Positions 1 through 7,631 are shown, numbered from the stretch's first letter. The stretch is 22,876 nt of DNA from Spirochaetota bacterium (GCA_023401595.1 JAEXDQ010000001.1:1-22876), one strand, 5' to 3'. The notes: generated from the letters alone by a model not told the origin. Made by a program: numbers and translations.

Positions 1-1
1 A

Positions 2-196
2 TCTCATCAGGACGGCTTGGTGAACAGGGTGATCCACAAGATCTCAAGTGGCGCGGTCGAGGGAATCAACACAATGATCAAGAGTCTGAGGAGGACGGCT
101 TATGGTTTCAGGGATACGGAATACTTCTTCCTGAAGGTCATGTTTGAGAGCTACAAGCTCCGAACTGGCTACCTATCCCCCAAATTTCTGAGTTGA
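2..196 (+). CDS. ISL3-family transposase, C-terminal end (cut by window edge)
   Basis: The frame is open from base 2 to a TGA at 194-196 and gives 64 residues. It contains the pattern SSGAVEGINTMIKSLRR, then AYGFRDTEYFFLKVM, the usual C-terminal signature of ISL3-type DDE transposases (a [S/N]GxVEGxNxxIKxxKR block with the last catalytic Glu, then a GYRDxxYFxLK block). The start and the first two catalytic Asp residues lie outside the window, so I cannot tell whether the copy is intact. The stop codon is only a few bases from the stem of the next terminator. ISL3 ends commonly lie this close to the transposase stop, so the right end of the element should fall near 196-210. Family assignment rests on motif recognition only. 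Confidence 0.75.
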   Translation, partial: SHQDGLVNRVIHKISSGAVEGINTMIKSLRRTAYGFRDTEYFFLKVMFESYKLRTGYLSPKFLS

Positions 197-199
197 ACC

Positions 200-237
200 A
201 AAAAGAGGCCGTTTCAATTATATTGAAACGGCCTCTT
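200..237 (-). terminator. Intrinsic terminator of the tRNA operon
   Basis: A perfect 16-bp inverted repeat (203-218 and 222-237, three-base loop TAT) is followed, read on the minus strand, by a five-T run (complement of AAAAA at 200-204). It starts five bases past the 3' end of tRNA-Glu, so it ends the minus-strand tRNA transcript. There is no T run on the plus side. Confidence 0.88.
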
Positions 238-241
238 GATT

Positions 242-313
242 CATCTCCAAGGGGAGTCGAACCCCTGTTGACGGGATGAAAACCCGTTGTCCTAACCACT
301 AGACGATGGAGAC
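242..313 (-). tRNA. tRNA-Glu (anticodon TTC)
   Basis: On the minus strand the sequence folds as a full cloverleaf. It has a 7-bp acceptor stem (GTCTCCA with TGGAGAT, one G-T pair), a 4-bp D stem (GTCT with GGAC), and a 5-bp anticodon stem ACGGG/CCCGT around loop TTTTCAT with anticodon TTC. The variable loop has four bases, and the T arm is AGGGG TTCGACT CCCCT. It is 72 nt long with discriminator G. CCA is not encoded, so it must be added by a nucleotidyltransferase. It lies about 48 bases downstream of tRNA-Lys in the same transcript. Confidence 0.96.
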
Positions 314-361
314 ATGTTCTCGCTCCGTGGAAAGCCCAAAGACTTACCGCTGGAAGCCATA

Positions 362-434
362 TGAGCCGCACAGGATTCGGACCTGTGACCCACGCCTTAA
401 AAGGGCGTTGCTCTACCAGCTGAGCTAGCGGCCC
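362..434 (-). tRNA. tRNA-Lys (anticodon TTT)
   Basis: The minus-strand cloverleaf has acceptor GGGCCGC/GCGGCTC (one G-T pair), D stem GCTC/GAGC and anticodon stem ACGCC/GGCGT around loop CTTTTAA with anticodon TTT. The variable loop has five bases and the T stem is ACAGG/CCTGT. It is 73 nt with discriminator A and no encoded CCA. The T loop reads TCCGAAT, so position 55 is C where almost all elongator tRNAs have U (pseudouridine). It is the first gene of the Lys-Glu operon, with its 5' end about 48 bases from the predicted transcription start. Confidence 0.96.
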
Positions 435-488
435 AATCATCCTTTACGAACGCTCATGAAACATGGAACACACGTAAACGCGTATTGG

Positions 489-517
489 ATATTACCGATT
501 GTCGCTGATTATGTCAA
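489..517 (-). promoter_or_regulatory. Sigma-70-type promoter of the tRNA-Lys/tRNA-Glu operon
   Basis: Read on the minus strand, a perfect -35 TTGACA (512-517) is followed after exactly 17 bases by -10 TAATAT (489-494). Transcription should start near base 482, giving a short leader before tRNA-Lys. Near-consensus elements fit a heavily transcribed stable-RNA operon. Confidence 0.88.
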
Positions 518-1048
518 TCCCAATTTCTCTTCTCAAAACCGATAAGCGCAGAAACCGGAAGACAACCTCATTGAGATGGAATCCCTGCAAACTTGTAACT
601 AAAAACCAATACTTTTGCAATAGTTTTTCTTATTTTTCCACAAGTAATTTAGGATAACGGCAAAAAGCACCCATTCAACGAAGCGGAAAACGGCAACCCT
701 GTCGAAAAAGTGCAGCTTTCTTTTAATTTTTCCTTTTCAAAACCCACTACGTATTTGCTCCCCGGCATGGTATAGTAACAATATATCGCCTATGGGGACA
801 TACAGGAAAGATATCGATATGAAACAACCTTTTCGCTTTGCAAAGCATCATCTGTCTCTTGCCGGCGCTCGCCGCTCCATCATCCCGACGGGTCGCCCAC
901 ATACAGAAAAGGTCGCCACGACTCATTCGCCGAACCGGAATTACGGACATCGCACAGGAAACGCGACCTGGCAATTGACAGCGGAAAGTTATGCTCTTAC
1001 GGACAATGCATATCATCGATTCTATGTGAATTGAGCTTAGGAGGAAAT
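518..1048. other. Long gap with no convincing gene; possible promoter and small ORF
   Basis: About 530 bases, AT-rich up to about 780. An extended -10 like TGGTATAGT near 766-774 could start a plus-strand transcript. Behind it a 71-codon frame (819-1034, weak AGGA 11 bases before the ATG) ends 14 bases before the lipoprotein gene. Its product is rich in Arg, His and Thr, shows no recognisable domain and competes with an equally open frame on the other strand, so I do not call it. A TTGACA at 975-980 has only a poor -10 at 17 bases (TACGGA). The stretch most likely holds the promoter and long 5' leader of the gene at 1049. Confidence 0.35.
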
Positions 1049-1477
1049 ATGAAAAAACAGGAACGGGTATCGAATAGAAAGACTGCGCATTGGATAACGG
1101 CGGGTACGCTTTGCCTCACGGTCCTACTTCTTATGGGATGCGCAACAGGGAAAAGCGTTCGGCAAACTTCCGGGAACGAGGGGAAGACGAGCGTTACAAT
1201 CGCACTTGAATCGAACCCTACCACCGGCTATCAATGGGAATGGAGCCAAAAAGGCACCGGTAGCCTGAGGTTGACCGACAACGAATACCAGGGGCCGTCG
1301 GGGGAACTGGTCGGCGCAGGGGGAAAACAGGTTTTTGTATTTTCGGCAGGGAACCCTGGCAGGGTGACACTCACGTTCATCTATCGACGTCCATGGGAAG
1401 ATGCCTCGGTAGACCCTATCGATATAGAAGAGTTCCAGTTCATCGTGAACCCGGACGGCAGCATTACCGAGGTCTGA
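1049..1477 (+). CDS. Chagasin-like (I42 family) protease-inhibitor lipoprotein
   Basis: A 142-residue exported protein. Residues 1-30 form a lipoprotein signal: basic N-terminus, hydrophobic stretch, then lipobox LLMGC with Cys31 as the acylated residue, so the mature protein is probably membrane-anchored. The rest matches the chagasin/I42 fold: NPTTGYQW (56-63) is the conserved BC loop, GAGGKQVFVF (89-98) the middle strand region, and RRPWE (113-117) the conserved RPW loop. These three loops plug the active site of papain-like cysteine peptidases. The ATG at 1049 is chosen because GGAGG lies just before it; an in-frame TTG at 1031 has no comparable site. The target peptidase is unknown. It may guard the cell against external or self-made cysteine peptidases (inference). 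Confidence 0.85.
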   Translation: MKKQERVSNRKTAHWITAGTLCLTVLLLMGCATGKSVRQTSGNEGKTSVTIALESNPTTGYQWEWSQKGTGSLRLTDNEYQGPSGELVGAGGKQVFVFSAGNPGRVTLTFIYRRPWEDASVDPIDIEEFQFIVNPDGSITEV

Positions 1478-1526
1478 TACCCATTATGTGTACGACAGCC
1501 GCGTTCGCACCGAAAAAATGCGCTAC

Positions 1527-1570
1527 GCTCCTGCTTTGCAATTGCGCAGGGAACGACAAGAAGCAGGAGC
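1527..1570. terminator. Hairpin between convergent genes, possible terminator
   Basis: Perfect 10-bp arms GCTCCTGCTT (1527-1536) and AAGCAGGAGC (1561-1570) enclose a 24-base loop. On the minus strand a six-T run follows about eight bases beyond the stem; on the plus strand there is none. It lies between the lipoprotein gene and the convergent CNNM/CorC gene, where a terminator is expected. The long loop and displaced T run make it weak. A smaller 6-bp stem (1740-1763) follows the minus-strand stop codon directly. Confidence 0.35.
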
Positions 1571-1767
1571 AATCGGAATGCGCGGCCCTCTCAGCCCCAC
1601 CCCAGAAGACCGCCGATCCGACCAGAGCGGTATGAAGAGCGGTATGGCGGTCGGAATGATCGACGATGAAAGCCTCCTCGTCGGAGCGTGACTTCGACGA
1701 GGAGAGCCTATACAAAAGTCCTATCATATAATATGTACGACGCCTTACAGATCGACGAGGCGTGCAA

Positions 1768-3096
1768 TCAACCGGTTTCTCCGAGCAGTTCCAGTTGGAG
1801 CCGCTTGATGCAATGGTTCTCGACGGAACAGACTGTGAATCTGCATCCATCGACATCAACGGTTCGCGTGGATTCGTCTTCTTCGTCGGGAATATTCCCG
1901 ATGGCGTCAACAACGAATCCGCCGATCGTCGCCTGATCGTTGCTCTGTAGTTCAAGGCCAAGCTCATCGTTCAACTCATCGATACGGTACTGACCATCGA
2001 CCTTCCAGATATTTTCCGATACCCGTTCAAGCTGAGGTTCGTCCTCGTCGGGCTCGTCGCCGACATCCCCCATGATTTCCTTGATCAGGTCGGTCATGGT
2101 GATCAGGCCGGAAAACCCGCCGTATTCGTCCAGCACGAGGGCCATGCGCTGTCGCGCTTGCTGCATCTGCTTGAACAGGTCGTCAATCTTTTTCGTCTCG
2201 GGAACGAAATATGGGGTATGGAGCAGAGGGCGGATGTCCAGCTTGTCGAACCCTACCCTGCGCGCCTCTTGAAACAAGTCCTTCATCTTGAGGATGCCTA
2301 TGATATGGTCGAGGTCATGCTCATAGACGGGAATCGAGCTGTAGCGGCTGTCCAGCAGCTCGTCCATATATTCAGACGTCGGCCGATCCAGGTTGACGGC
2401 ATAGACGGAGGTCCTCGGAGTCATGACCTGAAAAGCGGCGGTATCATCGAAGTCAAAGACGCTGGCGATCATGGCCCTCCCCGTTTCATCGATCAGGCCG
2501 TTCTCATGGCCGACGGCGAGCAACGACTTGATCTCCTCTTCGGAGTATTCATCCTCCATCTGATCGTCCTTCAGGCGGGCTAGCTTCAGCAGCAAGGAGA
2601 CGGAAGCGGACAGCAGCCAGACGAACGGCGCGGAGAGTTTTGACATGAACCAGATGACCCGTATCGAAAACAACGCATACTGTTCCGAATACTGCAATGC
2701 TACCCGTTTGGGGAAAAGCTCGCCGAACACCAGCGTGACATAGGACAACGCCAGCGTCACCAGCACCATACCCGCTTTTTCACCATAAGGAATGCCCAGA
2801 CCGGTAAGGAACATCCCCACATCGTCGGACAAAGCGGTCGCGGCGGATGCGCTCGCAAGGAACCCCGCAAGGGTGATGGCCACCTGGATTGTCGAAAGGA
2901 ATTTGTTAGGATGCTCGAACTGTCGCATCAGCAACCGGGCGCGGCGGTCGCCGTCTTGGGCAAGCTGTCTGATCCTGCCCCGGTTCACGGATACTATCGC
3001 CATTTCAGCGGCGGCGAAAAATGCGTTGATCAGAATCAACACGAAAAGAAACACAAACTGCATCGTCAAAGACGTACTAGGGCCAGGATCGTCCAC
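1768..3096 (-). CDS. CNNM/CorC-type membrane protein with CBS pair (hemolysin/TlyC-like family)
   Basis: 442 residues. The N-terminal half (about 12-175) is a DUF21/CNNM membrane domain with hydrophobic segments and the conserved FGELFPKR (124-131). A CBS-domain pair follows (about 220-340) with VMTPRT (224-229) and DEYGGFSGLIT (323-333). The C-terminus (about 355-440) is a CorC/HlyC domain. Relatives are linked to Mg2+ or Co2+ efflux and resistance; the old name hemolysin is not evidence of toxin activity. I chose the GTG at 3094-3096 because GGAGG (complement of 3107-3111) lies 10 bases upstream and a good promoter lies behind it. The first in-frame start at 3162 would fall inside that promoter. 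ATG at residue 12 is an alternative. It appears monocistronic. Confidence 0.88.
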   Translation of the reverse strand: MDDPGPSTSLTMQFVFLFVLILINAFFAAAEMAIVSVNRGRIRQLAQDGDRRARLLMRQFEHPNKFLSTIQVAITLAGFLASASAATALSDDVGMFLTGLGIPYGEKAGMVLVTLALSYVTLVFGELFPKRVALQYSEQYALFSIRVIWFMSKLSAPFVWLLSASVSLLLKLARLKDDQMEDEYSEEEIKSLLAVGHENGLIDETGRAMIASVFDFDDTAAFQVMTPRTSVYAVNLDRPTSEYMDELLDSRYSSIPVYEHDLDHIIGILKMKDLFQEARRVGFDKLDIRPLLHTPYFVPETKKIDDLFKQMQQARQRMALVLDEYGGFSGLITMTDLIKEIMGDVGDEPDEDEPQLERVSENIWKVDGQYRIDELNDELGLELQSNDQATIGGFVVDAIGNIPDEEDESTRTVDVDGCRFTVCSVENHCIKRLQLELLGETG

Positions 3097-3133
3097 AGGA
3101 CAATAACCTCCAGAAAATAAATTGTTTCCATAT

Positions 3134-3162
3134 AATATACAAGCAAACCGGGGGGCAATCAA
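3134..3162 (-). promoter_or_regulatory. Promoter of the CNNM/CorC gene
   Basis: Minus strand: -35 TTGATT (3157-3162), 17-base spacer, -10 TATATT (3134-3139). The predicted start near 3127 gives a leader of about 30 bases containing the GGAGG site before the GTG start. Confidence 0.75.
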
Positions 3163-3479
3163 GAATTTCCATCAGACATGACAACTATCTTGCAAATTTT
3201 TAACATTGTCCGTCCCTCGGACGGAAAGAATCCACATCTTCGCAAGCCCGTCATCTGCGTCAGTACAAGGAGCGTTCAATCAACGAGGGAGAAACGAACC
3301 TACTTGAGACAGTCTGGCGGAACCGGTATGGCGCTCATACGGCATAAATGCAGAGAAAGCCTTTACAGCGAGGAAATCTAATGACACTATTCAAGTAGAC
3401 GTTCGATCGGACAGCCTGTTGTAATTGACACGTGATCGTGGAACGATAAGAATGATCGATACGTGGAGGGGGTTCTTAT
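3163..3479. other. Divergent intergenic region with palindrome and promoter
   Basis: 317 bases between the CNNM/CorC and aldehyde dehydrogenase genes. It holds a perfect 7-bp inverted repeat with a three-base loop (TCCGTCC 3209-3215, GGACGGA 3219-3225), without a T run on either side, so an operator or small hairpin rather than a terminator. Near the dehydrogenase, TTGACA at 3425-3430 precedes a fair -10 TAAGAA at 3447-3452 (16-base spacer), a plausible plus-strand promoter. A 67-codon frame at 3178-3381 has no ribosome site or recognisable domain and I do not call it. Confidence 0.45.
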
Positions 3480-4850
3480 ATGCAAGACGTATCTTCGGCG
3501 ATTGAACGCCAACGGACATATTTCCTCAGTGGGGCGACATTGGACGTCTCGTGGCGAAAAAGCCAGCTCAAAGCGTTGAAGACCGCATTGCAGACCCATG
3601 AAAAGATGCTGCTGGAGGCTTTGAGACTCGACCTCGGCAAATGCTATTTCGAAGGCTATGAGACTGAAATCGGCATGGTCCATTGCGAGATCAACCATAT
3701 GCTCAAGCATCTGGGAAAGTGGACGAAACCAAAGCGGGTCGCTACGCCGATCGTCCACTTCCCGTCAAAAAGCAAAATCTACGCGGAGCCGTTGGGCGTC
3801 GTGCTGATCATGTCGCCCTGGAACTATCCGCTCCAGCTCACCCTCGCCCCCCTCGCCGCCGCCATCGCCGCAGGAAACTGCGCAGTGGTCAAGCCATCCC
3901 GCTACAGCGGGGAGACGGCGAAAGCCCTCGAACAGATGATCGCCGACACCTTCCCCCCCGAATACGTCACGGTGTTCCAGGGCGGGAGTGCAATGAACAC
4001 GGAGCTGCTTCAGCACAGGTTCGACCATATCTTCTTTACGGGAAGCCCCGCCGTCGGAAAGGTCGTCATGGAAGCCGCGGCCAGGAACATCACCCCGGTG
4101 ACGCTGGAGTTGGGAGGCAAAAGCCCGGTCATCGTCGATGAAACGGCGGACATTAAGCTGGCCGCCACCAGGATAGCCTGGGGCAAGTTCATCAACGCCG
4201 GACAGACCTGCGTGGCTCCTGACTATGTGCTGGTGGCCCGTCCCCAGGAAAAACGTTTGCTTGAGGAACTGAAACGTGCGATTGTTCAGTTCTATGGCTC
4301 CGATGCGCTCCATAACGACGAATTTCCCAAAATCATCAATGAGAAACACTACCAACGGCTATGCGGGCTCTTGAACGATGGAGAAATCTTTTACGGCGGA
4401 CAGCAGATCGAACAGTTGCAGAAGATCGCTCCGACCATCATGACGCAGGTCCGTCTCGATTCGGCTCTGATGACTGATGAAATCTTCGGGCCAATCCTGC
4501 CGGTAATCCCGTATGATTCTTTCGAACAGGCCGCGGCCATGATCAGGGGCAAAGAGAAACCACTGGCGCTTTACCTGTTCACACAGGATGAGAACCGACA
4601 GAAATGGGTGATGGAGCATCTTTCTTTCGGCGGAGGGTGCATCAATGATACGGTGGTTCACCTGTCAAACCCGAACATGCATTTCGGTGGCGTAGGACAG
4701 AGCGGCATGGGCAGCTACCATGGTATCAGGGGGTTTGAAACGTTCAGCCACCTCAAGAGCGTACTCAAGAAAGCCACATGGCTGGACCTGCCGGTACGTT
4801 ACGCCCCGTACAAGAGCAAGCTCGGACTTGTCAAGAAACTGATAAAATGA
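3480..4850 (+). CDS. NAD(P)-dependent aldehyde dehydrogenase, class-3-like
   Basis: 456 residues, the short form typical of class 3 (AldH/fatty-aldehyde type) enzymes, which oxidise aldehydes to acids through a cysteine thioester. Visible landmarks are MSPWNYP with the oxyanion Asn115, VVKPS with Lys138 for the cofactor, FTGS (186-189), LELGGKSP with general base Glu210, GQTCVAPDY with nucleophile Cys244, and EIFGPILP with Glu334 of the cofactor site. All key residues are present. The C-terminus is basic but shows no clear membrane anchor. A GGAGGGGG site lies eight bases before the ATG. A small ORF follows after 35 bases and may share the transcript. The natural substrate (fatty or aromatic aldehyde) cannot be told from sequence. 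Confidence 0.93.
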   Translation: MQDVSSAIERQRTYFLSGATLDVSWRKSQLKALKTALQTHEKMLLEALRLDLGKCYFEGYETEIGMVHCEINHMLKHLGKWTKPKRVATPIVHFPSKSKIYAEPLGVVLIMSPWNYPLQLTLAPLAAAIAAGNCAVVKPSRYSGETAKALEQMIADTFPPEYVTVFQGGSAMNTELLQHRFDHIFFTGSPAVGKVVMEAAARNITPVTLELGGKSPVIVDETADIKLAATRIAWGKFINAGQTCVAPDYVLVARPQEKRLLEELKRAIVQFYGSDALHNDEFPKIINEKHYQRLCGLLNDGEIFYGGQQIEQLQKIAPTIMTQVRLDSALMTDEIFGPILPVIPYDSFEQAAAMIRGKEKPLALYLFTQDENRQKWVMEHLSFGGGCINDTVVHLSNPNMHFGGVGQSGMGSYHGIRGFETFSHLKSVLKKATWLDLPVRYAPYKSKLGLVKKLIK

Positions 4851-4885
4851 ATTCCAGACATCAACGCTGACGAAGTGAAACCCTG

Positions 4886-5035
4886 ATGGCGAAGACGTAC
4901 AATCGCCCCGATCCATACGCTCTGACGGAAATGGAGGATGTGGCCTTGGCCGTCGTCCTCGACCGGCTGGGAATACTCGACAACTACAAGGTCGGTTCGG
5001 TAGTCATCGACGCTATCCTCGCAGGCGATCTGTAG
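4886..5035 (+). CDS. Small protein of unknown function (49 residues)
   Basis: The reading frame MAKTYNRPDPYALTEMEDVA onward ends in VVIDAILAGDL. Codon use resembles the neighbours (GC-ending codons dominate), and the hydrophobic pattern from residue 16 to the end suggests one or two amphipathic helices. I recognise no family. There is no good Shine-Dalgarno site before the ATG, and an in-frame TGA at 4868-4870 rules out a longer protein. It starts 35 bases after the aldehyde dehydrogenase and ends 50 bases before a strong hairpin, so it would be the last gene of that transcript. It could instead be the remnant of a longer gene. Confidence 0.45.
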   Translation: MAKTYNRPDPYALTEMEDVALAVVLDRLGILDNYKVGSVVIDAILAGDL

Positions 5036-5085
5036 CTGTCCACGGTCAAGGATCGACGTTCAAAATCGTACCGAACCGTCGGAAC

Positions 5086-5124
5086 ACGGGCTGTTTCAGA
5101 AGCCGGAGTCAGGAAACAGCCCGT
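5086..5124. terminator. Hairpin between convergent genes
   Basis: A perfect 12-bp inverted repeat, ACGGGCTGTTTC (5086-5097) and GAAACAGCCCGT (5113-5124), has a 15-base loop. It lies between the small plus-strand gene and the minus-strand TPR gene, 20 bases past the stop codon of the latter, so it probably serves both as a bidirectional terminator. T tracts are poor on either side. Confidence 0.6.
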
Positions 5125-5144
5125 TCATGTCGGTCGGCGGGCGA

Positions 5145-6068
5145 TTATTTCGCCAGCTCGGCATACCACTTGTCCGTCAGCTCCACAATCTCCGCGATAG
5201 TACGCTGTTCGGCGCGGGAATGGAACGACCGGGAATCGTATACAGCCTTGGCGTACAGCAACAGCATGACGGCCTCCTGCCTGTCAGACATCTGGGACAG
5301 CTGGACGGAAGAATAGAACGGCTGGGCCGACGGACCGCTCTTCCCTTCATAATAGATGTACTTGTCAAAATTGGTGCTGCCGCCCTTGTTCCACTTGTCC
5401 TGTTTCTTCGTGATCTCAGTGATCCGCTTGGACATGCTCCAATTGCGCTTCCAAAGCATTTCAGCGAGAGCCTGGTAGGTTCCCGGATAGACGACCTCGG
5501 AAGGGATGGTATCGACGGCGGCGCGGGCGAAGGATATGGCGTACTGGGAATCCCCGAAGGAAATGGGCTTGCCTGGCAACTGATCGTACAGACTGGCGAG
5601 GACATACCACGCCTCAGAAGAATCGAGGCAGTTGAAATCATCGACCAGGACGCGGATATCCGCAAGCATCGGTTTAGCCTTCGACAAGGAGTTCAGAGGC
5701 CCCTTCGTCTGTCCCCAACGGCCGATATTGGACGCCTTCCACAGATAACCCATGGACGAAGGCTTCTCCGCGATGGATTTTTCGGCGTATTCCTGACCGA
5801 GTTCATAGGCGGCGAAGCGTCCCGCCTTGTCGTCCTGATCCAGATCGTCGCCCAGCGTCACCTGGACGCGGGCCAAGCGCCACAGGACTTCGGCCCGCTC
5901 GGAAGCGTCTGAAGCGCCCGCAAGCTGCCGTTCAAGTTCCGCCTTGCATTCGGCGGGCTTGTCCAACAGATACAGTGAATCGGCCTGAGAAAGATCGACG
6001 GCGGCCCACAACGCCCCCGCTACGATCAGGACCACCAATACAGCGACATTTTTTTTCGTCAGTTTCAT
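5145..6068 (-). CDS. Exported TPR-like protein of unknown function
   Basis: 307 residues. The N-terminus is a basic start followed by a 16-residue hydrophobic segment ending GALWAA, a probable signal peptide or single anchor, so the body should be periplasmic. The rest is helical with degenerate tetratricopeptide-like pairs. The blocks GYLWKASNIGRWGQTKG (about 107-123), LASLYDQLPGKPISFGDS and FARAAVDTIP resemble bacterial proteins of the TPR family related to the RMD1-like group, also found in spirochaetes. No catalytic motif is visible; a scaffold or binding role is inferred. GGGGAGAA stands directly upstream of the ATG. It is transcribed divergently from the ClC gene and appears monocistronic. 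Confidence 0.75.
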   Translation of the reverse strand: MKLTKKNVAVLVVLIVAGALWAAVDLSQADSLYLLDKPAECKAELERQLAGASDASERAEVLWRLARVQVTLGDDLDQDDKAGRFAAYELGQEYAEKSIAEKPSSMGYLWKASNIGRWGQTKGPLNSLSKAKPMLADIRVLVDDFNCLDSSEAWYVLASLYDQLPGKPISFGDSQYAISFARAAVDTIPSEVVYPGTYQALAEMLWKRNWSMSKRITEITKKQDKWNKGGSTNFDKYIYYEGKSGPSAQPFYSSVQLSQMSDRQEAVMLLLYAKAVYDSRSFHSRAEQRTIAEIVELTDKWYAELAK

Positions 6069-6095
6069 TCTTCTCCCCTATGCTGTGTTTCACAT

Positions 6096-6125
6096 ATCAT
6101 CACCCCGGGGCAATGTCGTTGTCAA
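6096..6125 (-). promoter_or_regulatory. Promoter of the TPR-like gene
   Basis: Minus strand: perfect -35 TTGACA (6120-6125), 18-base spacer, -10 GATGAT (6096-6101, four of six matches). The leader would be about 20 bases and includes the GGGGAGAA ribosome site. Confidence 0.55.
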
Positions 6126-6205
6126 GTTTGAAAACCATGAAACGAATTCCGTGAAGAACGCCACCGTCCGACGCATACCTCCGCTAACAGAACGCTAATT
6201 TGTTG

Positions 6206-6234
6206 TTTACCTGACGCCGCTTTCCAGCTATGAT
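6206..6234 (+). promoter_or_regulatory. Promoter of the ClC gene, very close to its start codon
   Basis: -35 TTTACC (6206-6211), 17-base spacer, -10 TATGAT (6229-6234). A start six to eight bases past the -10 falls at 6240-6242, on or beside the first ATG. No Shine-Dalgarno sequence precedes either of the two adjacent ATG codons (6240, 6243), which suggests a leaderless transcript. Confidence 0.5.
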
Positions 6235-6239
6235 GGTCG

Positions 6240-7631
6240 ATGATGAAAATGAAGAAAGCGCACTCAAAGGCACAAACGCTATCACCTAAGCCGCTCATTT
6301 CATTCAACTGGCTTCAATGGCTGGTCAGAGGAATCCTCGTCGGCCTCGTCATTGGTCCGGTGATGTACCTGCTCGCGTCCATGATCCATTGCGTCGGCGA
6401 ATTCAGGGAAAGCCATCCCGTCCTCCTGTCGCTGATTCCTATAGGGGCGGTCACGACCGCTTGGCTGTTTCAAAAGACGGGAGCGTACCTACGGCAAGGA
6501 ACGAATCTCGCGATTGAAAAAATCAACGAACGGATTCTTTCATCGTTGCGTGTATCGAATATTCCGTTCAGCAATCATATACAGACGTCGAAGGGTGTGG
6601 CCCTGACCCCGAAGGTAATCCCGCTGATGTTCGTCAATACGGCGATCACCCATCTGACCGGAGCATCAGGAGGCAAGGAGGGGGCCGGCGTCCAGATCGG
6701 AACGGCCATAGCGAGCGTCCTGAACTGGCTCGAGCAGAAGCTGCGGGAGAGAATCGGCCGCCCCGCCGAAAAATCTGATCGGATGGATATCACGGGAATC
6801 TGGCTGATCACCGGCGCAGGCGCCGCGTTCGGGGCTTTGTTCAACGCACCGATGGCCGGAACATGGTTCGGACTCCGGTTCGCCAGTCCGCGGATCACCC
6901 GGACGGAAGCGTTCCTTCCCTGTATGGCCGGCAGCTTCACCGCCAGCCTCGTCTCCGAGGCGTTGGGCAACAGACCAATCTCTCTTGAAGGCCCCATGGA
7001 GTCGGTCGCCTTCGGTCTCGGCCCGTTGCTGCTCGTCTGCCTGTCAGGAGTACTTTTCGGTTTGCTAAGCCTTCTATTCTGTACCGTGGTTCAGATATTC
7101 AAGCATTTCGTCGCAAAATTGTCGAAGAACGACCTGCTCAGGGCGTTGTACAGCAGTCTGATGCTCCTTGGATGTACTGGTATCTTCTATTTGATCACCG
7201 GTTCGTTCGCCTACAACGGCTTGAGCCCGTCACTGTTCACAGCGGCGGCGCAGGGGCAGACCACGTGGATAGATCCAATCGCAAAGCTCCTCCTTACGGC
7301 GTTGAGCATCACTGCCGGTTTCAGCGGAGGAGAGATCATACCGCTGATGATGATCGGAGCTACGGCGGGGTCACTGCTCGCACCGGTATTCGGACTGCCG
7401 GTATCGATGATGGCTGTATTCGGCGCTGTCGGGACGCTCAGCGGCGGAACGAAGCTCCCGTTGGTCTGCTTCCTACTGAGCCTGGAGCTGTTCGGCTTCG
7501 AGAACCCTACGTTGCTCTTCGCCGTCTGTATCTTCGGGTGCATATGCTCCGGCCGTACTGGCATCTATGAAAGCCAGCGGGATCCTTTGGCCTATCAGGA
7601 CAATCTGTCGGCCAACTACCCCGAAGAATGA
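6240..7631 (+). CDS. ClC-family anion channel or transporter
   Basis: 463 residues, polytopic. Family landmarks are GASGGKEGAGVQIG (141-154), the variant of GxxGREGPxxQ that carries the gating glutamate (Glu147), GAGAAFGALFNAPMAG (192-207), GFSGGEIIP (360-368) and a late GIYESQR (441-447) near the usual pore tyrosine. The classical GSGIP filter is absent; the corresponding stretch reads QGTNL (86-90), as in the sycA-like bacterial subgroup, so the transported ion (Cl-, F- or other) is open. There are no CBS domains after the membrane part. The start at 6240 (or 6243) follows from the promoter position; there is no ribosome site. It is divergent from the TPR-like gene, and I see no strong terminator downstream. 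Confidence 0.88.
   Translation: MMKMKKAHSKAQTLSPKPLISFNWLQWLVRGILVGLVIGPVMYLLASMIHCVGEFRESHPVLLSLIPIGAVTTAWLFQKTGAYLRQGTNLAIEKINERILSSLRVSNIPFSNHIQTSKGVALTPKVIPLMFVNTAITHLTGASGGKEGAGVQIGTAIASVLNWLEQKLRERIGRPAEKSDRMDITGIWLITGAGAAFGALFNAPMAGTWFGLRFASPRITRTEAFLPCMAGSFTASLVSEALGNRPISLEGPMESVAFGLGPLLLVCLSGVLFGLLSLLFCTVVQIFKHFVAKLSKNDLLRALYSSLMLLGCTGIFYLITGSFAYNGLSPSLFTAAAQGQTTWIDPIAKLLLTALSITAGFSGGEIIPLMMIGATAGSLLAPVFGLPVSMMAVFGAVGTLSGGTKLPLVCFLLSLELFGFENPTLLFAVCIFGCICSGRTGIYESQRDPLAYQDNLSANYPEE

Noticed and set aside
5127..5912. Plus-strand frame of 261 codons opposite the TPR-like gene
   Set aside because: Antisense shadow. The minus-strand frame has the signal peptide, promoter and ribosome site.
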